A stretch of 64,000 nucleotides of DNA, from positions 150,584,096-150,648,095 of the forward strand of contig CM065802.1 of the NCBI GenBank assembly GCA_033398695.1, written 5' to 3'. The position numbers were made by a program, and so were the translations under genes. The notes under the pieces were generated by a model. The model searched no databases, was not told the origin of the DNA, and worked only from the letters and a program-made list of their open reading frames with translations. Position 1 is the first letter of the stretch. Each line of letters opens with the position of its first letter. Of this stretch, positions 1-11,250 are shown piece after piece. The DNA comes from Orobanche coerulescens (lineage: Eukaryota; Streptophyta; Magnoliopsida; Lamiales; Orobanchaceae).

Positions 1-279
1 CTCGACCAACCGCATCCAAGTTCAAAACATATTCGGAAGTGCTAATTACACGCGTGGGAATAATAGTTCCGAACAAAATTTGCAAGAATTAGGTTCAGAT
101 ATGGAAAGACCACAATAATTCACGGAGTCTAACAACACGGTTCTGAAATTCGTTCGGAGAACGGTAGGCTAAGTACAACAGGGTAGTTTTAAAAAAAATT
201 ATCGAGAGGGTCATAGATGAAGTACCAGCAATGGAAGTCACCCAACACTGAAAATACTATGAAGAGTACGGGTAGTACA
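1..279 (-). mobile_element. Putative 3' LTR fragment of minus-strand element M1
   Basis: Read on the minus strand, a purine run (TATGGGGAAA) at 280-293 is followed by TGTACTACCCG, which resembles the TGTAATACCCG start of the M1 5' LTR at 5171. Just upstream is a diverged form of the GGGACGAAA motif that precedes the 3' LTR in P1 (8732) and E3 (24486). The body shares only scattered stretches with the 5' LTR. It is therefore either a strongly diverged 3' LTR continuing off-window or a related LTR. The boundary is tentative. Confidence 0.35.
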
Positions 280-413
280 TTTCCCCATACTAAGAAAACA
301 TTTCGATCCCGAACTTAGAACAACAAGAGTTGGTAATATAGAGCAATGAAATGAAGAACGATCAAAGTCACGATTGTCCCAAACAGCAACGATTAGGGCA
401 TATTACAAAATAT

Positions 414-928
414 TCACCCTCCCATGTTAGGTTCTTCAGAAGGAGACATAGGGTTTCGGGACATTCTCCAGTCACTTGCTCTGCTCCCTCTCAGGGCGGC
501 ATTCTTTGCCAATTCGGAAACTGTCTCACAGTGTTTCTCCCGATGACCTTCACACCCACACCGGTAACAAGTCAAGAGTGGAGAGGGACAATTTGCACGA
601 ACATGTCCCCGATGATTCTGATGAAGCACCCTCCCTTCTTACCGAGAGTCACCGATGCTGGCTTGGGATTCCAAGCGTTCACTCCTGATCGCGAAGACGA
701 CACGTTCGAACGACGTTGGGGTTTGGGAGCCTTAGGCTCTGCACCGCCCAAAAACTTCCCAGATATCCTCGATCTCTTGGCTTCGCTCGTGGGCTCGACC
801 ACTGAGGAGATTTCATAGGATATCGATTGATCTAGATACTCCTTCACCGTAGCATGGATCGTGGTCGTACGAACCACCTTGCCGCTTCCATTTCCATCAT
901 CACGTCCACGTCCGCCGAGGCTTGACAT
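414..928 (-). pseudogene. gag: gag remnant of M1 lacking the capsid region
   Basis: The start is the methionine at 928 (MSSLGGRGRDD), a Gly/Arg-rich opening like other gypsy gags here. The first frame runs to 572. The zinc-knuckle part lies in a second frame (629 to 414), so there is at least one frameshift. A perfect CX2CX4HX4C knuckle (CYRCGCEGHREKHC) is present, preceded by a degraded one (CFHQNHRGHVRANC) whose second Cys is Gln. Only about 110 residues separate the start from the knuckles. Gags of this type normally carry a capsid domain there, roughly 200 residues in P1, so the capsid region is deleted. No protease, reverse transcriptase or integrase follows before the putative 3' LTR. 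Confidence 0.7.
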
Positions 929-2022
929 ACTAATACGGATAACACCGATCAACAGTATTAGTTTATCATTCGTACAATATACCACAATTATCAACCCGAG
1001 TTTTAGTTAGCATCCTTAGAATAACGGTACTATCGTAAAGCATAGAGTTTTATGAAGTCAAGTTCGAGTTCCTCGACGAGGACGATCATTATATGTATGC
1101 ACTTAATGAAAACAAATTTTTGAAAAAGGGGCTAGTCACGTTGCGCCCAAGACTTGTAACCACTGTCTTTTATTTCGGAAGAGGAAGTTTACATAATGAC
1201 TCTACAGATTATTTTCGAGTGATGAATAAAAGAAAAAAAAGGAAATCGAAAATTAATTCGTAACTAATTTGAAATATTTCGAAAATGTTGAGTCCCAAAT
1301 ATCAAAATTTTGAAAATCTTTCCTCTTCTTCAAAAATGTTTATTCGAAAGAATTCTCCACCGAGATACGTGACCATTTAACATGACGGTATTAAATCATG
1401 GATTTACACAATGTTAGAAAATTTCAAAGCATCACTTTAAAATATTCGTGATACTACAGCGCCGTGGGTCCCGTGCCGGAACCCACCAGGCTAAAAATCA
1501 TTTTAAAAAAAATGATCAAAACGCCAAAAAGGCCGAAGTCGGTAATATTCTCAAATACTCCCAAAAGTCATTTATAAAACATCAAATACCGTCATAAGAA
1601 TACTATCAAAACATGCAAGACCAAAATGTCAAAACTCGGTTTGCAAGATAACAAAAACCATCTTAAAATACTCATGCGGTGGATAAAATTGTCATTCGTA
1701 AATTCATTCTAATAAAGTACCGAAACAGATAAACATGTTCGACTTCCGAAGCATACTACGTAACTATTTATACTCGGACCGCATACGCATGTTATATCCT
1801 AAAACGATAATATCCCCAACAAGTTCCAATTCCTAGTTCACATTAAGCACATTAGCACAATATAATCAAATACGTATATAAGGGAACTTACGATCGGGAG
1901 GCTTACCATCACGGATTGCCGGAAGATGATGTCGGAACTACGATACTAATCACAACTCTGATGCGCGCGACTTACACAAGACATGGACTTGACCCAACGG
2001 CCTAGGTTTTTCGCAAACCTAA
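929..2022 (-). other. Untranslated leader of M1
   Basis: This AT-rich stretch between the primer-binding site and gag has no long ORF and no protein motif that I recognise. A GTGGGTCCCGTGCCGGAACC-like segment near 1463 resembles the 'gtgggtccc...' phrase seen near the 3' end of other LTRs here, so part of it may be LTR-derived. Confidence 0.5.
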
Positions 2023-2034
2023 GCTCTGATACCA
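2023..2034 (-). other. tRNA-Met primer-binding site of M1
   Basis: The reverse complement reads TGGTATCAGAGC, the plant initiator tRNA-Met PBS used by many gypsy and copia elements. It lies 4 bases inside the LTR end (…GGGGGTGTTACA), the expected layout for a minus-strand element. Confidence 0.9.
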
Positions 2035-2783
2035 TAAATGTAACACCCCCAGAATACGGCCGGAATGTTACACGCAGTAGACCCTTATCACAAGGATCTA
2101 CCAGGCTAAACTCCAAAAGACTACTCGATGATTGACCGACCGGGGTCAAAATTAAATAGAAAACAGACCGATAAGGTCATAAACCAATTCAGAAACTAAT
2201 GACATTCATATTACAATGACAACAATGAATTTAATAAATGATAACTACACCCATGCAAGGGTGAATACTCGAACGACAGAGAAATACCGACCAAAATGAT
2301 ACAAAAGAAAAGACTCTGACTCTGGTGTGATTAGCATCGTCGTCTTCCATCTCCTTCCAAGCCAATCCCGTGACTACTCCCGAGCTGCCAAAACCTGAGC
2401 GCATAACAGGCACCCACCCCCCGAAAACTCGGGGGTTAGCAAACTGGAATTTTGCTAGTGCAAGTACATAATATTCAAGATATACGAACAGTAACAACAC
2501 AAAATTCAACCGCCGTGAAGCCTTAACACAAATCATACATTCCCACAGTCAGCACAGAATAAAACTCGCATACACGAGGTGAAAGGTAATCACATAGTCA
2601 TATTCTCCTTACGGAAAATAACATTCATGAAACTTTAAACGAGCCCAAGGAGTCAGGAAGATCCCTCTTGAAAAAGGAAAAATATTTTAATAAGATAGTT
2701 TGCAATCATTATTGTTGACTCGGGTCGTTCCGGGGTTTTTAAAATCGAATGGGAATACTTTTGGAAATAATTTCAAAAACACT

Positions 2784-3020
2784 CGGGTCCTTGACCCAAC
2801 GTATGGAAAACGATTACACAAAAACCAAATCAACATATTTGGGGTTCTCGACCCAGTTTATAGAACACCATCACAAACGAAATCATTACAACATCTCACA
2901 GGGTCCTCAACCCATTCCAAATAACATCATCGTGAAATCAATCATCTCAACATTCCACAGGGTCCTCGACCCAATACACAGAATAGCACCACAATACAAT
3001 CAAAGGCACAAAACTCTCAT
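2784..3020. repeat. Four tandem ~59-bp units in the M1 LTR
   Basis: The phrase GGGTCCTCGACCC and its variants recurs near 2785, 2841, 2901 and 2960, spaced about 57-60 bp. Each is followed by an AT-rich spacer containing an 'aacacc/catcac'-like stretch. Confidence 0.75.
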
Positions 3021-4524
3021 TCGACATATCCTGCTCAAGACCCCCGATTAATTAACCCTCGGAGATTTCGTCAAACCTCCGTGGTTAACTAACCCTAATA
3101 CCAACGCTTTAAAAACAATTTGAAACAAGCTTTCAAAAACATGAATTGCGGTCTGTATCGAGACAAATATTAAAAAGTGAGTTGAAAGAATTGAGATACG
3201 AACATCGTTCGGTAACGGGGTCTTAGCTATCACTCAAATACCCATAACCAATAAGCCTGCCAGGCGCCTCCACTGCACACCTGTGCACCGGCGTTCACTC
3301 CACTATGTCGGCCGCTCCTTGAACATGTCACCGCACCGGCGTCACTCCCGCAAGAGCCGCCCCTTGACACACGCATTAGGTGACACCGGCGTTCACCACC
3401 CATATGGAGCCGCACATTACAGCGTACACCAGGCCGGAGTACACCGCCCCGCCCTCAAAGGTTCCCGGATATGACGTTTCTCACAACAAGTATCCATATT
3501 GTTCAAGCATCAAGCACACGGACAATTGTCACAACAATTTTCAACTCGGTACATCAAGTCACACAATTTCTCCGCCAGTCCATATCCACACAAATAAACA
3601 ATAACACGCAACTTATCAATCAAACTCAATCAACACCGCACATATATCTCTATGTTGCGACTCAACCGAATATACACACATTTATACATATATATATATA
3701 TATATAAATATATAACCTCACTATATTATATGAATAACTATGGTTCGCCCATCAATCCAAGTTGAGTACGTCAACTAATGTTAGAATTCAACACTCGTCG
3801 ATCACCGACATAAACATATATATTAATATACGTATATACATACATATATTTAACATGTAACTATATATATAAACACACATATATATATATATACACATAC
3901 ATGTTTATACCTCCATATAAACTCATACACTTCGACAACAATGATTTCACGCAGTTACAATTCGTATATCGAGGTACTTGCCTTGGTAATACGACGCGAA
4001 GGAGACGACGAAGGAATAGGTTCCGGTCCGAACAATCCCCTCAAATCCGACCCTAACACAATAGTGATATAAAACCAATTTCAACACCATGAATACGAAG
4101 AAATTCATCCTAGTTCTACCCGTTGGGACAATTCATCGGACACCACGCGTGCATAAGGAAAAGAAATCGGTCAACGGTGGAATAATGGGATTTCATCCCA
4201 ACCGATAACAAGAAAACCAAGGGTTACGAGTATATTATCAAAATCTAACAACAACATCGGTAAATTCGAATTAAAACACAAGATCACCACCAAAACCCTC
4301 CCCAAAATCATACTAGGATTGAAGGAGTTCTTACCTCTTGAAGATTCAATCCCTATAATCCGAAGAACACGTGCTAAATCTACAATCCGAGCTAAACGAT
4401 TGAAGGAGGATGAAGAAAATAAAACACTCAAATGATTTGTGAAGTAAAAACCCTCCCTCCCTCTCTCTCTCTCGGTTGCAGGTGAAGAAACGGGGAAAAA
4501 TGAGCTGAAATGCCGAGAAAACGA

Positions 4525-4820
4525 ATTTATAGGGCGGACAGACTCGACCGTGTCCGACATGACACGGTCGTGGCGCGCAATCGGCCGGCAGGGACTCGAC
4601 CGTGTCCTGCTTGACACGGTCGTGTCGCGAAGGGGCGCTCGGCATCGACTCGGCCGTGTCCTGGAACACGGTCGAGCCTGCAGCGTGGCTACGGCTTATC
4701 CGGACGAGTGCGGCACGGCCGTGCTGCGACACGGTCGGGTCCTGAGGCAGTCACTTCCGGCTTATCCGGACGAGTACGACACGGGCCGTGTCGGACGACA
4801 CGGCCGAGTCCGGTCGGCAG
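4525..4820 (-). promoter_or_regulatory. Palindrome cluster and TATA box of the M1 LTR
   Basis: On the minus strand a TATA box (CTATAAATTC, 4525-4531) is preceded, at 4540-4815, by five inverted pairs of CGACCGTGTC with GACACGGTCG or close variants (about 4543/4559, 4597/4613, 4653/4665, 4715/4727, 4778/4795). Each pair can fold as a hairpin with a short loop. The position directly upstream of the TATA box suggests a U3 enhancer; binding by any factor is an inference. Confidence 0.6.
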
Positions 4821-5171
4821 TGATCGGCCAAATGAGCGGGTGAGCTAAAACGACCATAACTCTCTCGTCCGGACTCCGATTGACTCACCGTTTGAACCAT
4901 TGGAAAGCTAATTCGATGCTCTATAATATTGCAAGGATTTGGAATTTTTGGAGTTACCAAAAATTAATGGTGATCTAACAAAGTCGAACTCGTACGCGGA
5001 AAAGTCGCTAAAGAACACGGAACTCAACAAAACGACACCGAAACAAACTCGGACGACAAAAAGTGCAGAATAAAACATTCCCAGAATGACAAAACGGTCT
5101 TAAGCGAGTTGTCGAAACGGACCTCCGGCGAAAAATGAAAATTACTGGGAATCGAAATTGCGGGTATTACA

Positions 5172-6092
5172 ACACCTACGGATCAGTAGGTCACGGTTGT
5201 GTTTATGATCTTATTATGGGTAAGCTTGGGGCTTGAACCTTCGCGGTTGGCTTCTCGACACCTACAGCTCAATAGGTCACGGTCGTGGTTATGTCCTTAT
5301 TATCCCTCATTAACTACAGCTTCATGCTGTTCCGGTTTCATGTGATTATGATATTTGACAGCTTCGGCTGAGTGGCTTTCAGGCCATTGTGATTGTCTTG
5401 GTAATTTCATTGGGGCCTTCGGGCATTGTGATTCATAATTAATTCAGTTCTGGTTTGGTTCATGTCGTGTAATTCATTGTGGTACTCTATAATTATGATT
5501 CGCCGTTGGGCATTTACGTTCTAACCTGTCGAACAGGTATTAATAGTATGTCGTGGGCATAGTGTTTCACGAGTGCTCGGTTATTATATTGGGTTGTGAG
5601 CATCTCGTATTATTATCATCATTGTACCGTTTCATTCGGCCTTTGGATGCATATCATGTTATACATGTATTTGATGTTCATTATCTGGATGATTGACCCT
5701 GTGGGGGCGGAACATGTTTTCATGTTTTAGGTGCTTGTGAGGAGAGAGTTGAGACACAGGGGCATGATGATGGCGACGAGGCATTCAAGCGATACTAGTC
5801 CGAGTTGTTCATGTTGGTCACTCAGTTGTAGTGTTCTCCAGTTTGTTAGTCATTGTCACTATGTATTACCCGAGCAGATGCTCGTGGATGTTGTTGTATT
5901 TTATTTTTGGCCATGTAAGCCCATCGTTGTCATTGAAATTCCTTATCGGAATATTGTGTCGGATATCATGGTAGGGACTATGATTTTCCCTTGTTGTTTA
6001 ATTTAATGTATTTTAGTCATGTTCGCCTGGTGGATCTCCCGGCGTCGGGTCCACGACACTGTAATAACCCAATAGGATTTGGGGGTGTTACA
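5172..6092 (+). mobile_element. 3' part of the P1 5' LTR
   Basis: It matches 11141-12057 of the P1 3' LTR nearly base for base and ends GGGGGTGTTACA, followed by the PBS. It begins within the last 86-bp tandem unit, where M1 inserted. Confidence 0.9.
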
Positions 6093-6097
6093 GAAGA

Positions 6098-6109
6098 TGG
6101 TATCAGAGA
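6098..6109 (+). other. tRNA-Met primer-binding site of P1
   Basis: TGGTATCAGAGA lies 5 bases after the 5' LTR end. It differs from the canonical PBS only in the last base. Confidence 0.9.
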
Positions 6110-7180
6110 TTTGGGTTGTGAAATACCCTGATATGTGAGTTATGTGGCTCTACCGACGCGGTAGTAGTGGGACTGTCAGGTTATGACAATCTAGTCAGTC
6201 GGGTTTTGTGAGTCATAATATTAGTATTACTGCACGAGTCATTCATTCATCGAGTCGTCGTAAGTGAAGACTAGTATCGCAAGACCTCGAAGCTTCGTAT
6301 GACCTGTGTAAGGACTCGATTCTTTTTATGTTCATACATTTATCATGTCATTAATTATACATGCCTTGTTAAAACATATATGTGATATAAACTTTACGAT
6401 TGATTCATGACTAATTGTTTTAGAACACGTGTGATCTGTGTAAACGATAAGAATCAACTCATTCATCAGTCAATAATCCTCAATCATCATTTTTTATCTT
6501 GTCGATCATATTAATTCATTCATCACTCAGCCAATCTCATTGTTCAGTTAATTCATCATCACTCAGTCAATCTCATTATTTAGTTAATTCATTCATCACT
6601 CAGTCAATCTCATTGTTCAGTTAATTCATCATCACTCAGTCAATCTCATTGTTCAGTTAATTCATTCATCGCTCAGTCAATCTCATTGTTTAGTTAATTC
6701 ATTCATCACTTAGTAAATCCCATTGCTCAGTTAATTCATTCATCACTCAGTCAATCTCATTGTTCAGTTAATTCATCATCACTCAGTCAATCTCATTGTT
6801 CAGTTAATTCATTCATCACTCAGTCAATCTCATTGCTCAGTTAATTCATTCATCACTCAGTCAATCTCATTGCTCAGTTAATTCATTAATCATCCAGCCC
6901 AACTCACGGTTCAGTTGTTGATCTTGTGGATCGAATTTTCAACCTTGTTAACTTGTTCAAGGTAATCATTTCAGGAATTTCATCAGATAATCTTGTTACC
7001 TTACCTGATCATTCATACGATCTTATCATATTCCGATGTAATGTCGACGATCATTTCATTGCATCATTACTGCATTCATTGTGTTAGAGCATGTATGCTC
7101 ATTATCATCATTCTGTAACGTAATCATAATGCGATATTCATGCGGGATCTATAATTATCATGTGGCTTTCCTGCTTCAGT
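6110..7180 (+). other. Leader of P1 with a ~37-bp tandem repeat array
   Basis: This is the untranslated leader between PBS and gag. From about 6508 to 6890 the phrase 'ttcatcactcagtcaatct' followed by 'cattgttcagttaa' repeats about ten times with a period of 33-40 bp. The rest is AT-rich with scattered 'cattcat' runs and no long ORF. A shorter, degraded form of this cattcat-rich leader occurs in E3 (20150-20450). Confidence 0.75.
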
Positions 7181-8416
7181 ATGGATAGATCTGTCAGAGG
7201 ACATAGGGGAAGAGGCCGAAACCCGAGATCTCGTGTGAATGCCCGTGCGAATGCGAGAGATAACATGTGTTCATCAGTTAGCTATGCTACTCATTCATTG
7301 TCAGATAATCATTCACTGTCAGGGAGTCGTATCGGAGAAGCAGCTCAATCGGAAGATGATCGGGTGGACCCATTTATATGCATGCAGGGCATGATGGCCC
7401 AGATGACTCAGATGATGCGGATGATGGAGACCATGCAGACCTTGATGGTTCGTGGCCCACCGCAACAGGGATTCCAGGTGCCGTTTCATGGACAGACTGG
7501 AGGGGTGAATCAGATTGTTGGCGATATCTCTCGTCAGAGATCGCCTACTTTTGAGGGTTCGTCGGAACCAGCTGATATTGTTTATTGGCTTGAGCATTTT
7601 GATAAACTCTTCGACATGGTTCAGTGTCCGGAAGAGAGTAAAGTGGTAGTAGCAGCTTATTACTTGAGTAAAGGTGCTTATTCGTGGTGGCTTTCTGTGA
7701 AACCTGCCGATTGCGATTGTGGTTGGAGTGAGTTCAAGACTCTCATGTTAGAGAGGTATTATCCGGCTCTACTTCGTGAAGCCAAGTTGTCAGAGGTTTT
7801 GAACCCCAAATCCGTCGACGACGAGGGTGTTATTGTCATTGCTGAGAAGTTTTAGGGACTACTTCAGTTTCCTTCGTCAGTTATCCGTACTGAGGCGGAT
7901 ATGATCAAATATTTTAGCAAGAGGCTAAATCCGCAGTTTAGGATGAAGTTGTTCAATCACAATTGTAATTCACTTAGTGAGTTCATCGGGAAGGCTCTTG
8001 GAGCAGAGATTTTGATCAAGGAGCTTACTCAGAAGCATCCTTCAGTTTCTTCGGGTGAGAGGACTAGAATACCGGCTCGTTCAGAGGGACATCGGGCTCC
8101 GACGTCCAAGAGGTCATTTTCTAGTCGTCTTCGTGCGGAGGGAGCATCCTCTTCTAAGGCAACGAGTTCGACCGTTGTTTGCTTTAACTGTGATGTAATA
8201 GGACATCGCAGTACCCGGTGCTCGATGCAGGCCATTATTTGTTTCCTGTGTGGGAGACATGGACACCTTCAGAAATACTGCAGGAGTTCTAGTGCCGGTA
8301 GATCTCGAGAGAGCTCAAGGGCCTCGAGGTACTTTGTTACTCCAGCTCGTGCTTCATTCAAGGGTTCCTATCAGGCTTCGAGAGCCCGAGGTAAGGACAT
8401 TCATCTCCGGTTTTGA
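7181..8416 (+). pseudogene. gag: gag polyprotein of P1 (one in-frame TAG)
   Basis: This is the gypsy-type structural protein that forms the particle and binds RNA. I chose the start at 7181 (MDRSVRGHRGRG) rather than the in-frame Met at 7160, because E3 has the same 'agtATGGATAGA' context. The order is: Arg/Gly-rich N-terminus, a Met/Gln-rich stretch (residues about 68-95), a retrotransposon gag/capsid domain (PTFEGSSEPADIVYWLEHF to about residue 245), then two perfect CX2CX4HX4C zinc knuckles (CFNCDVIGHRSTRC and CFLCGRHGHLQKYC, near 8182-8280). One TAG at 7853-7855 splits an otherwise open frame of 411 codons. The last few codons before the stop at 8414 appear to come from LTR-like sequence rather than gag. 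Confidence 0.85.
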
Positions 8417-8758
8417 GCAAGTTAATTCTTGCTCGGTAATAGGATAATCATTCATTTCATTATCGTTCATTCATTCATATAATTCATTCATCATATATCA
8501 ATCACGTTGATACTTATAATTATCAAACTAATCATTCACTTCATGGGGAACAATGGTTCCAATCATTTCATTTGAGCTATCACTCATTACGTTATCATTT
8601 CACCCCGGTGAGTCAATCTTGATCCTTGTTGGATTTCGATTCATTATCATTCATTGTGATCATTCTTGTTCATGTCTCGTTGATTTTTCCTGGCGGTATA
8701 TTGCTTCTCCCCACTTGTTTTAAGTTTCGGGACGAAACTTCTTTTAAGGTTGGTAGTA
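8388..8758 (+). other. LTR-derived filler replacing pol in P1, with degenerate PPT
   Basis: From about 8388 the sequence stops resembling gag and follows the middle of related LTRs: 'aagttaattcttgctcggt', then 'ggttccaatcatttcatt' and 'gagctatcactcatt', then 'ggtgagtcaatcttg', in the same order as in the E3 LTR (19050-19260) and L6 (54680-54880). It ends with the GGGACGAAAC motif (8730) and an eroded polypurine tract (AAGGTTGGTAGTA) directly before the 3' LTR at 8759. The whole pol gene is absent. Confidence 0.65.
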
Positions 8759-9104
8759 TGTAATATCCGCAGTTTCGATTTTTTGGTAATTTTTTTTTTG
8801 GAGGAAGTCCATCTTAGAGACTCCGTTGTGACCATTTCGTCATTCCGAGAATATTTAATTCTACACTTTTCGTCATCGGAGTTCGTCTCGGTGTCGTTCT
8901 GTTGTTCTTAAGCGACTTTTCCATATTTGAGTTCGACTTTGTAAAATCACCATCAATTATTGGATATTCCAAAAATTCTGAATCTTTTCAATATTATAGA
9001 GCATTAAGTTAGCTTTCCAATAGTTCAAACGGTGAGTCAATCGGAGTCCGGACGAAGGAGTTATGGTCGAAATAGCTAAGACTGCACCATGTGCCTTTTG
9101 GTGC

Positions 9105-9225
9105 TGGAGCGGGCTGTACCGTGGGCCGCGGCCCCTGCTGGCCGGGCCACGGCACTAAGATGGCTGGGAGCATTTTTTTTAGCCGCGGGCCGCAGCACAC
9201 TCAGTCCGGGCCGCGGAACACGGGT
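9105..9225 (+). promoter_or_regulatory. CCGCGG-type palindrome block of the P1 LTR
   Basis: Self-complementary GGGCCGCGGCCC (near 9123) and several CCGCGG/GCCGCGGGC variants cluster within 120 bp. The position in the LTR matches the palindrome clusters of the other families, although no clear TATA box follows. Confidence 0.45.
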
Positions 9226-10312
9226 CAGATCACCCTTTTCAGCGGATTTTTGGAGGAAGGAAGCTCATTTCATCCTCCTCTTCATTTCTCCTCTCCTTGG
9301 GCGATTTTTGGGCGAATTCTTGGGCGATTTATCATCATCAATCTCAGATATTTCATCCTCCTTGAGTTACGGTGTGGATTAACAACATCTTTTTGGATTC
9401 TTCATCCTAAATCTAAGGTAAATTTTTCAACATCTTGGATTTCGATTTTTAGTTGGGATATGATGATTTGGATGTTGTAATCATGATATGTGAAGGGATA
9501 TACGTATGATTATGAGGTTTTATGAATTATCATTGGATTGTTGGAGGATTATTCAAGAACATGTTGGATGTTGATTTTGGAATTGGGGGTTTCGATTAGA
9601 TGTTGTTGGAATCTCGAATTGTGTATTCCTATGAGAATATTGATTGTATATAAGATGTTTTGTTGGATTTAATCATTCCATGGAGGTTTGGTATCGATAT
9701 AATCGAGATTGGTTGTAAACAATTGGAGGTTGTCTACAACGTGTTTGTTGAATTGCTTCAATGAGTTTGGGTATTGTTGTATCGACTTTTGAGTTGGTTG
9801 TGATCATGCTTGATTCATATATTAAGCAAATCGTTGGTAATTGTGTTATTCAAGGTTGTTTCGAGGACCGATAATCACTTTAAGGACGTTGCTCGTGGAA
9901 GGACTTTCTCGCCGTCGGTTTGAGGCAAGTTTTATACTTGTACTAGTCAATGAGATTAATGTTATCATATATGTGTATGAATATGTTGTATCATTCCGAG
10001 ACTTAGTCTCTTCATAAGTTCATTGATATTAGGGGATCGTTCGATACGATACTCTTCGACAATTATGCCAAATGTTTATTATCAGTCATTAATGTCCGTA
10101 AGGCATTGAGATATTCGTTGTTAATGTTATTATCGATCACCGTCGCGGTATCGATGTATCGTTGTTGTTGTTAATATTGATGTCGATCTAGACGTTGTTG
10201 TAATCATTGTTATTAATGTTGGCTTCCTGTCATTCATGTTGTATTGGATAATTGAAGGCATTGTCATATTCGTTCTCATCTTCGTCATCGGTAGCCGATT
10301 AAAGGTGCCGAG

Positions 10313-10765
10313 GCATTCATTGTATCATTGTTATTGATTGGCCGTTTTAAGGAAATCAAGGAGTTCAATCATTCATTTTGTCATTGTTATCGATTGGACG
10401 TTCTAAGGCAATAGAGGAGTTCAATCATTCATTGTATCATTGTTATCGATTGGCCGTTCTAAGGCAATCGAGGAGTTCAATCATTCAATGTATCATTGTC
10501 ATCGATTAGCCGTTCTAAGGCAATCGAGGTGCTCAATCATTCATTGTATCATTGTCATCGATTAGCCGTTCTAAGGTAATCGAGGTGCTCAATCATTCAT
10601 TGTATCATTGTCATCGATTAGCTGTTCTAAGGCAATCGAGGTGCTCAATCATTCGTTGTATCATTGTTATCGATTGTCCGTTTTAAGGCAATCGAGGTAT
10701 TGAATCATCCATTGCATCATTGTTATCGGTTGGCCATTCTAAAGCAGTCGAGGTATTGAATTGGG
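10313..10765 (+). repeat. Eight ~57-bp tandem units in the P1 3' LTR
   Basis: Units contain 'tgtatcattgttatcgattg' then 'gccgttctaaggcaatcgag' and are spaced 54-60 bp. The same repeat family occurs inside the pol region of E3 at 21610-21950. Confidence 0.85.
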
Positions 10766-11250
10766 GCTTGAACCTTCGAGGTTGGCTTCCCAACACCTAC
10801 AACTCAGTAGGTCACGGTCGTGTTTATGATCTTATTATGGGTAAGCTTGGGGCTTGAACCTTCGCGGTTGGCTTCCCAACACCTACAGCTCAGTAGGTCA
10901 CGGTCGTGTTTATGATCTTATTATGGGTAAGCTTGGGGCTTGAACCTTCGCGGTTGGCTTCCCAACACCTACAGCTCAGTAGGTCACAGTCGTGTTTATG
11001 ATCTTATTATGGGTAAGATTGGGGCTTGAACCTTCGCGGTTGGCTTCCCAACACCTACAGCTCAGTAGGTCACGGTCATATTTATGATCTTATTATGGGT
11101 AAGCTTGGGGCTTGAACCTTCGCGGTTGGCTTCCCAACACCAACGGATCAGTAGGTCACGGTTGTGTTTATGATCTTATTATGGGTAAGCTTGGGGCTTG
11201 AACCTTCGCGGTTGGCTTCTCGACACCTACAGCTCAGTAGGTCACGGTCG
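10763..11250 (+). repeat. Six 86-bp tandem units in the P1 3' LTR
   Basis: GGGGCTTGAACCTTCG recurs at 10763, 10849, 10935, 11021, 11107 and 11193, exactly 86 bp apart. Units include 'ccaacacctacagctcagta'. M1 landed in the equivalent array of the 5' LTR. Confidence 0.95.

Larger units (their letters stand above)
2039..5171 (-). mobile_element. 5' LTR of M1 (minus-strand Ty3/gypsy)
   Basis: On the minus strand the LTR starts TGTAATACCCGCAATTTCG at 5171 and ends GGGGGTGTTACA at 2039, about 3.1 kb, followed directly by the PBS. The first 250 bases align by eye with the start of the P1 3' LTR (8759), so the families are related. It interrupts P1: plus-strand sequence resumes at 5172 in the middle of an 86-bp repeat of P1's LTR. 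The inferred TSD copy at 5172-5176 (ACACC) cannot be checked because the other end is outside the window. Inside are a 59-bp tandem repeat and a palindrome cluster beside a TATA box, listed separately. Long LTRs, a tRNA-Met PBS and this terminal sequence suggest a Tekay/Del-type chromovirus; the clade is an inference. Confidence 0.85.

Noticed and set aside
3660..3900. TA-rich microsatellites as origin or promoter elements
   Set aside because: They are simple TATATA runs in the AT-rich part of the M1 LTR, without other signals.
5731..6006. 91-codon ORF, also at 11696-11971
   Set aside because: Both copies lie at the same position of the two P1 LTRs, so conservation reflects LTR duplication; no domain, and substitutions are not biased to silent sites by eye.
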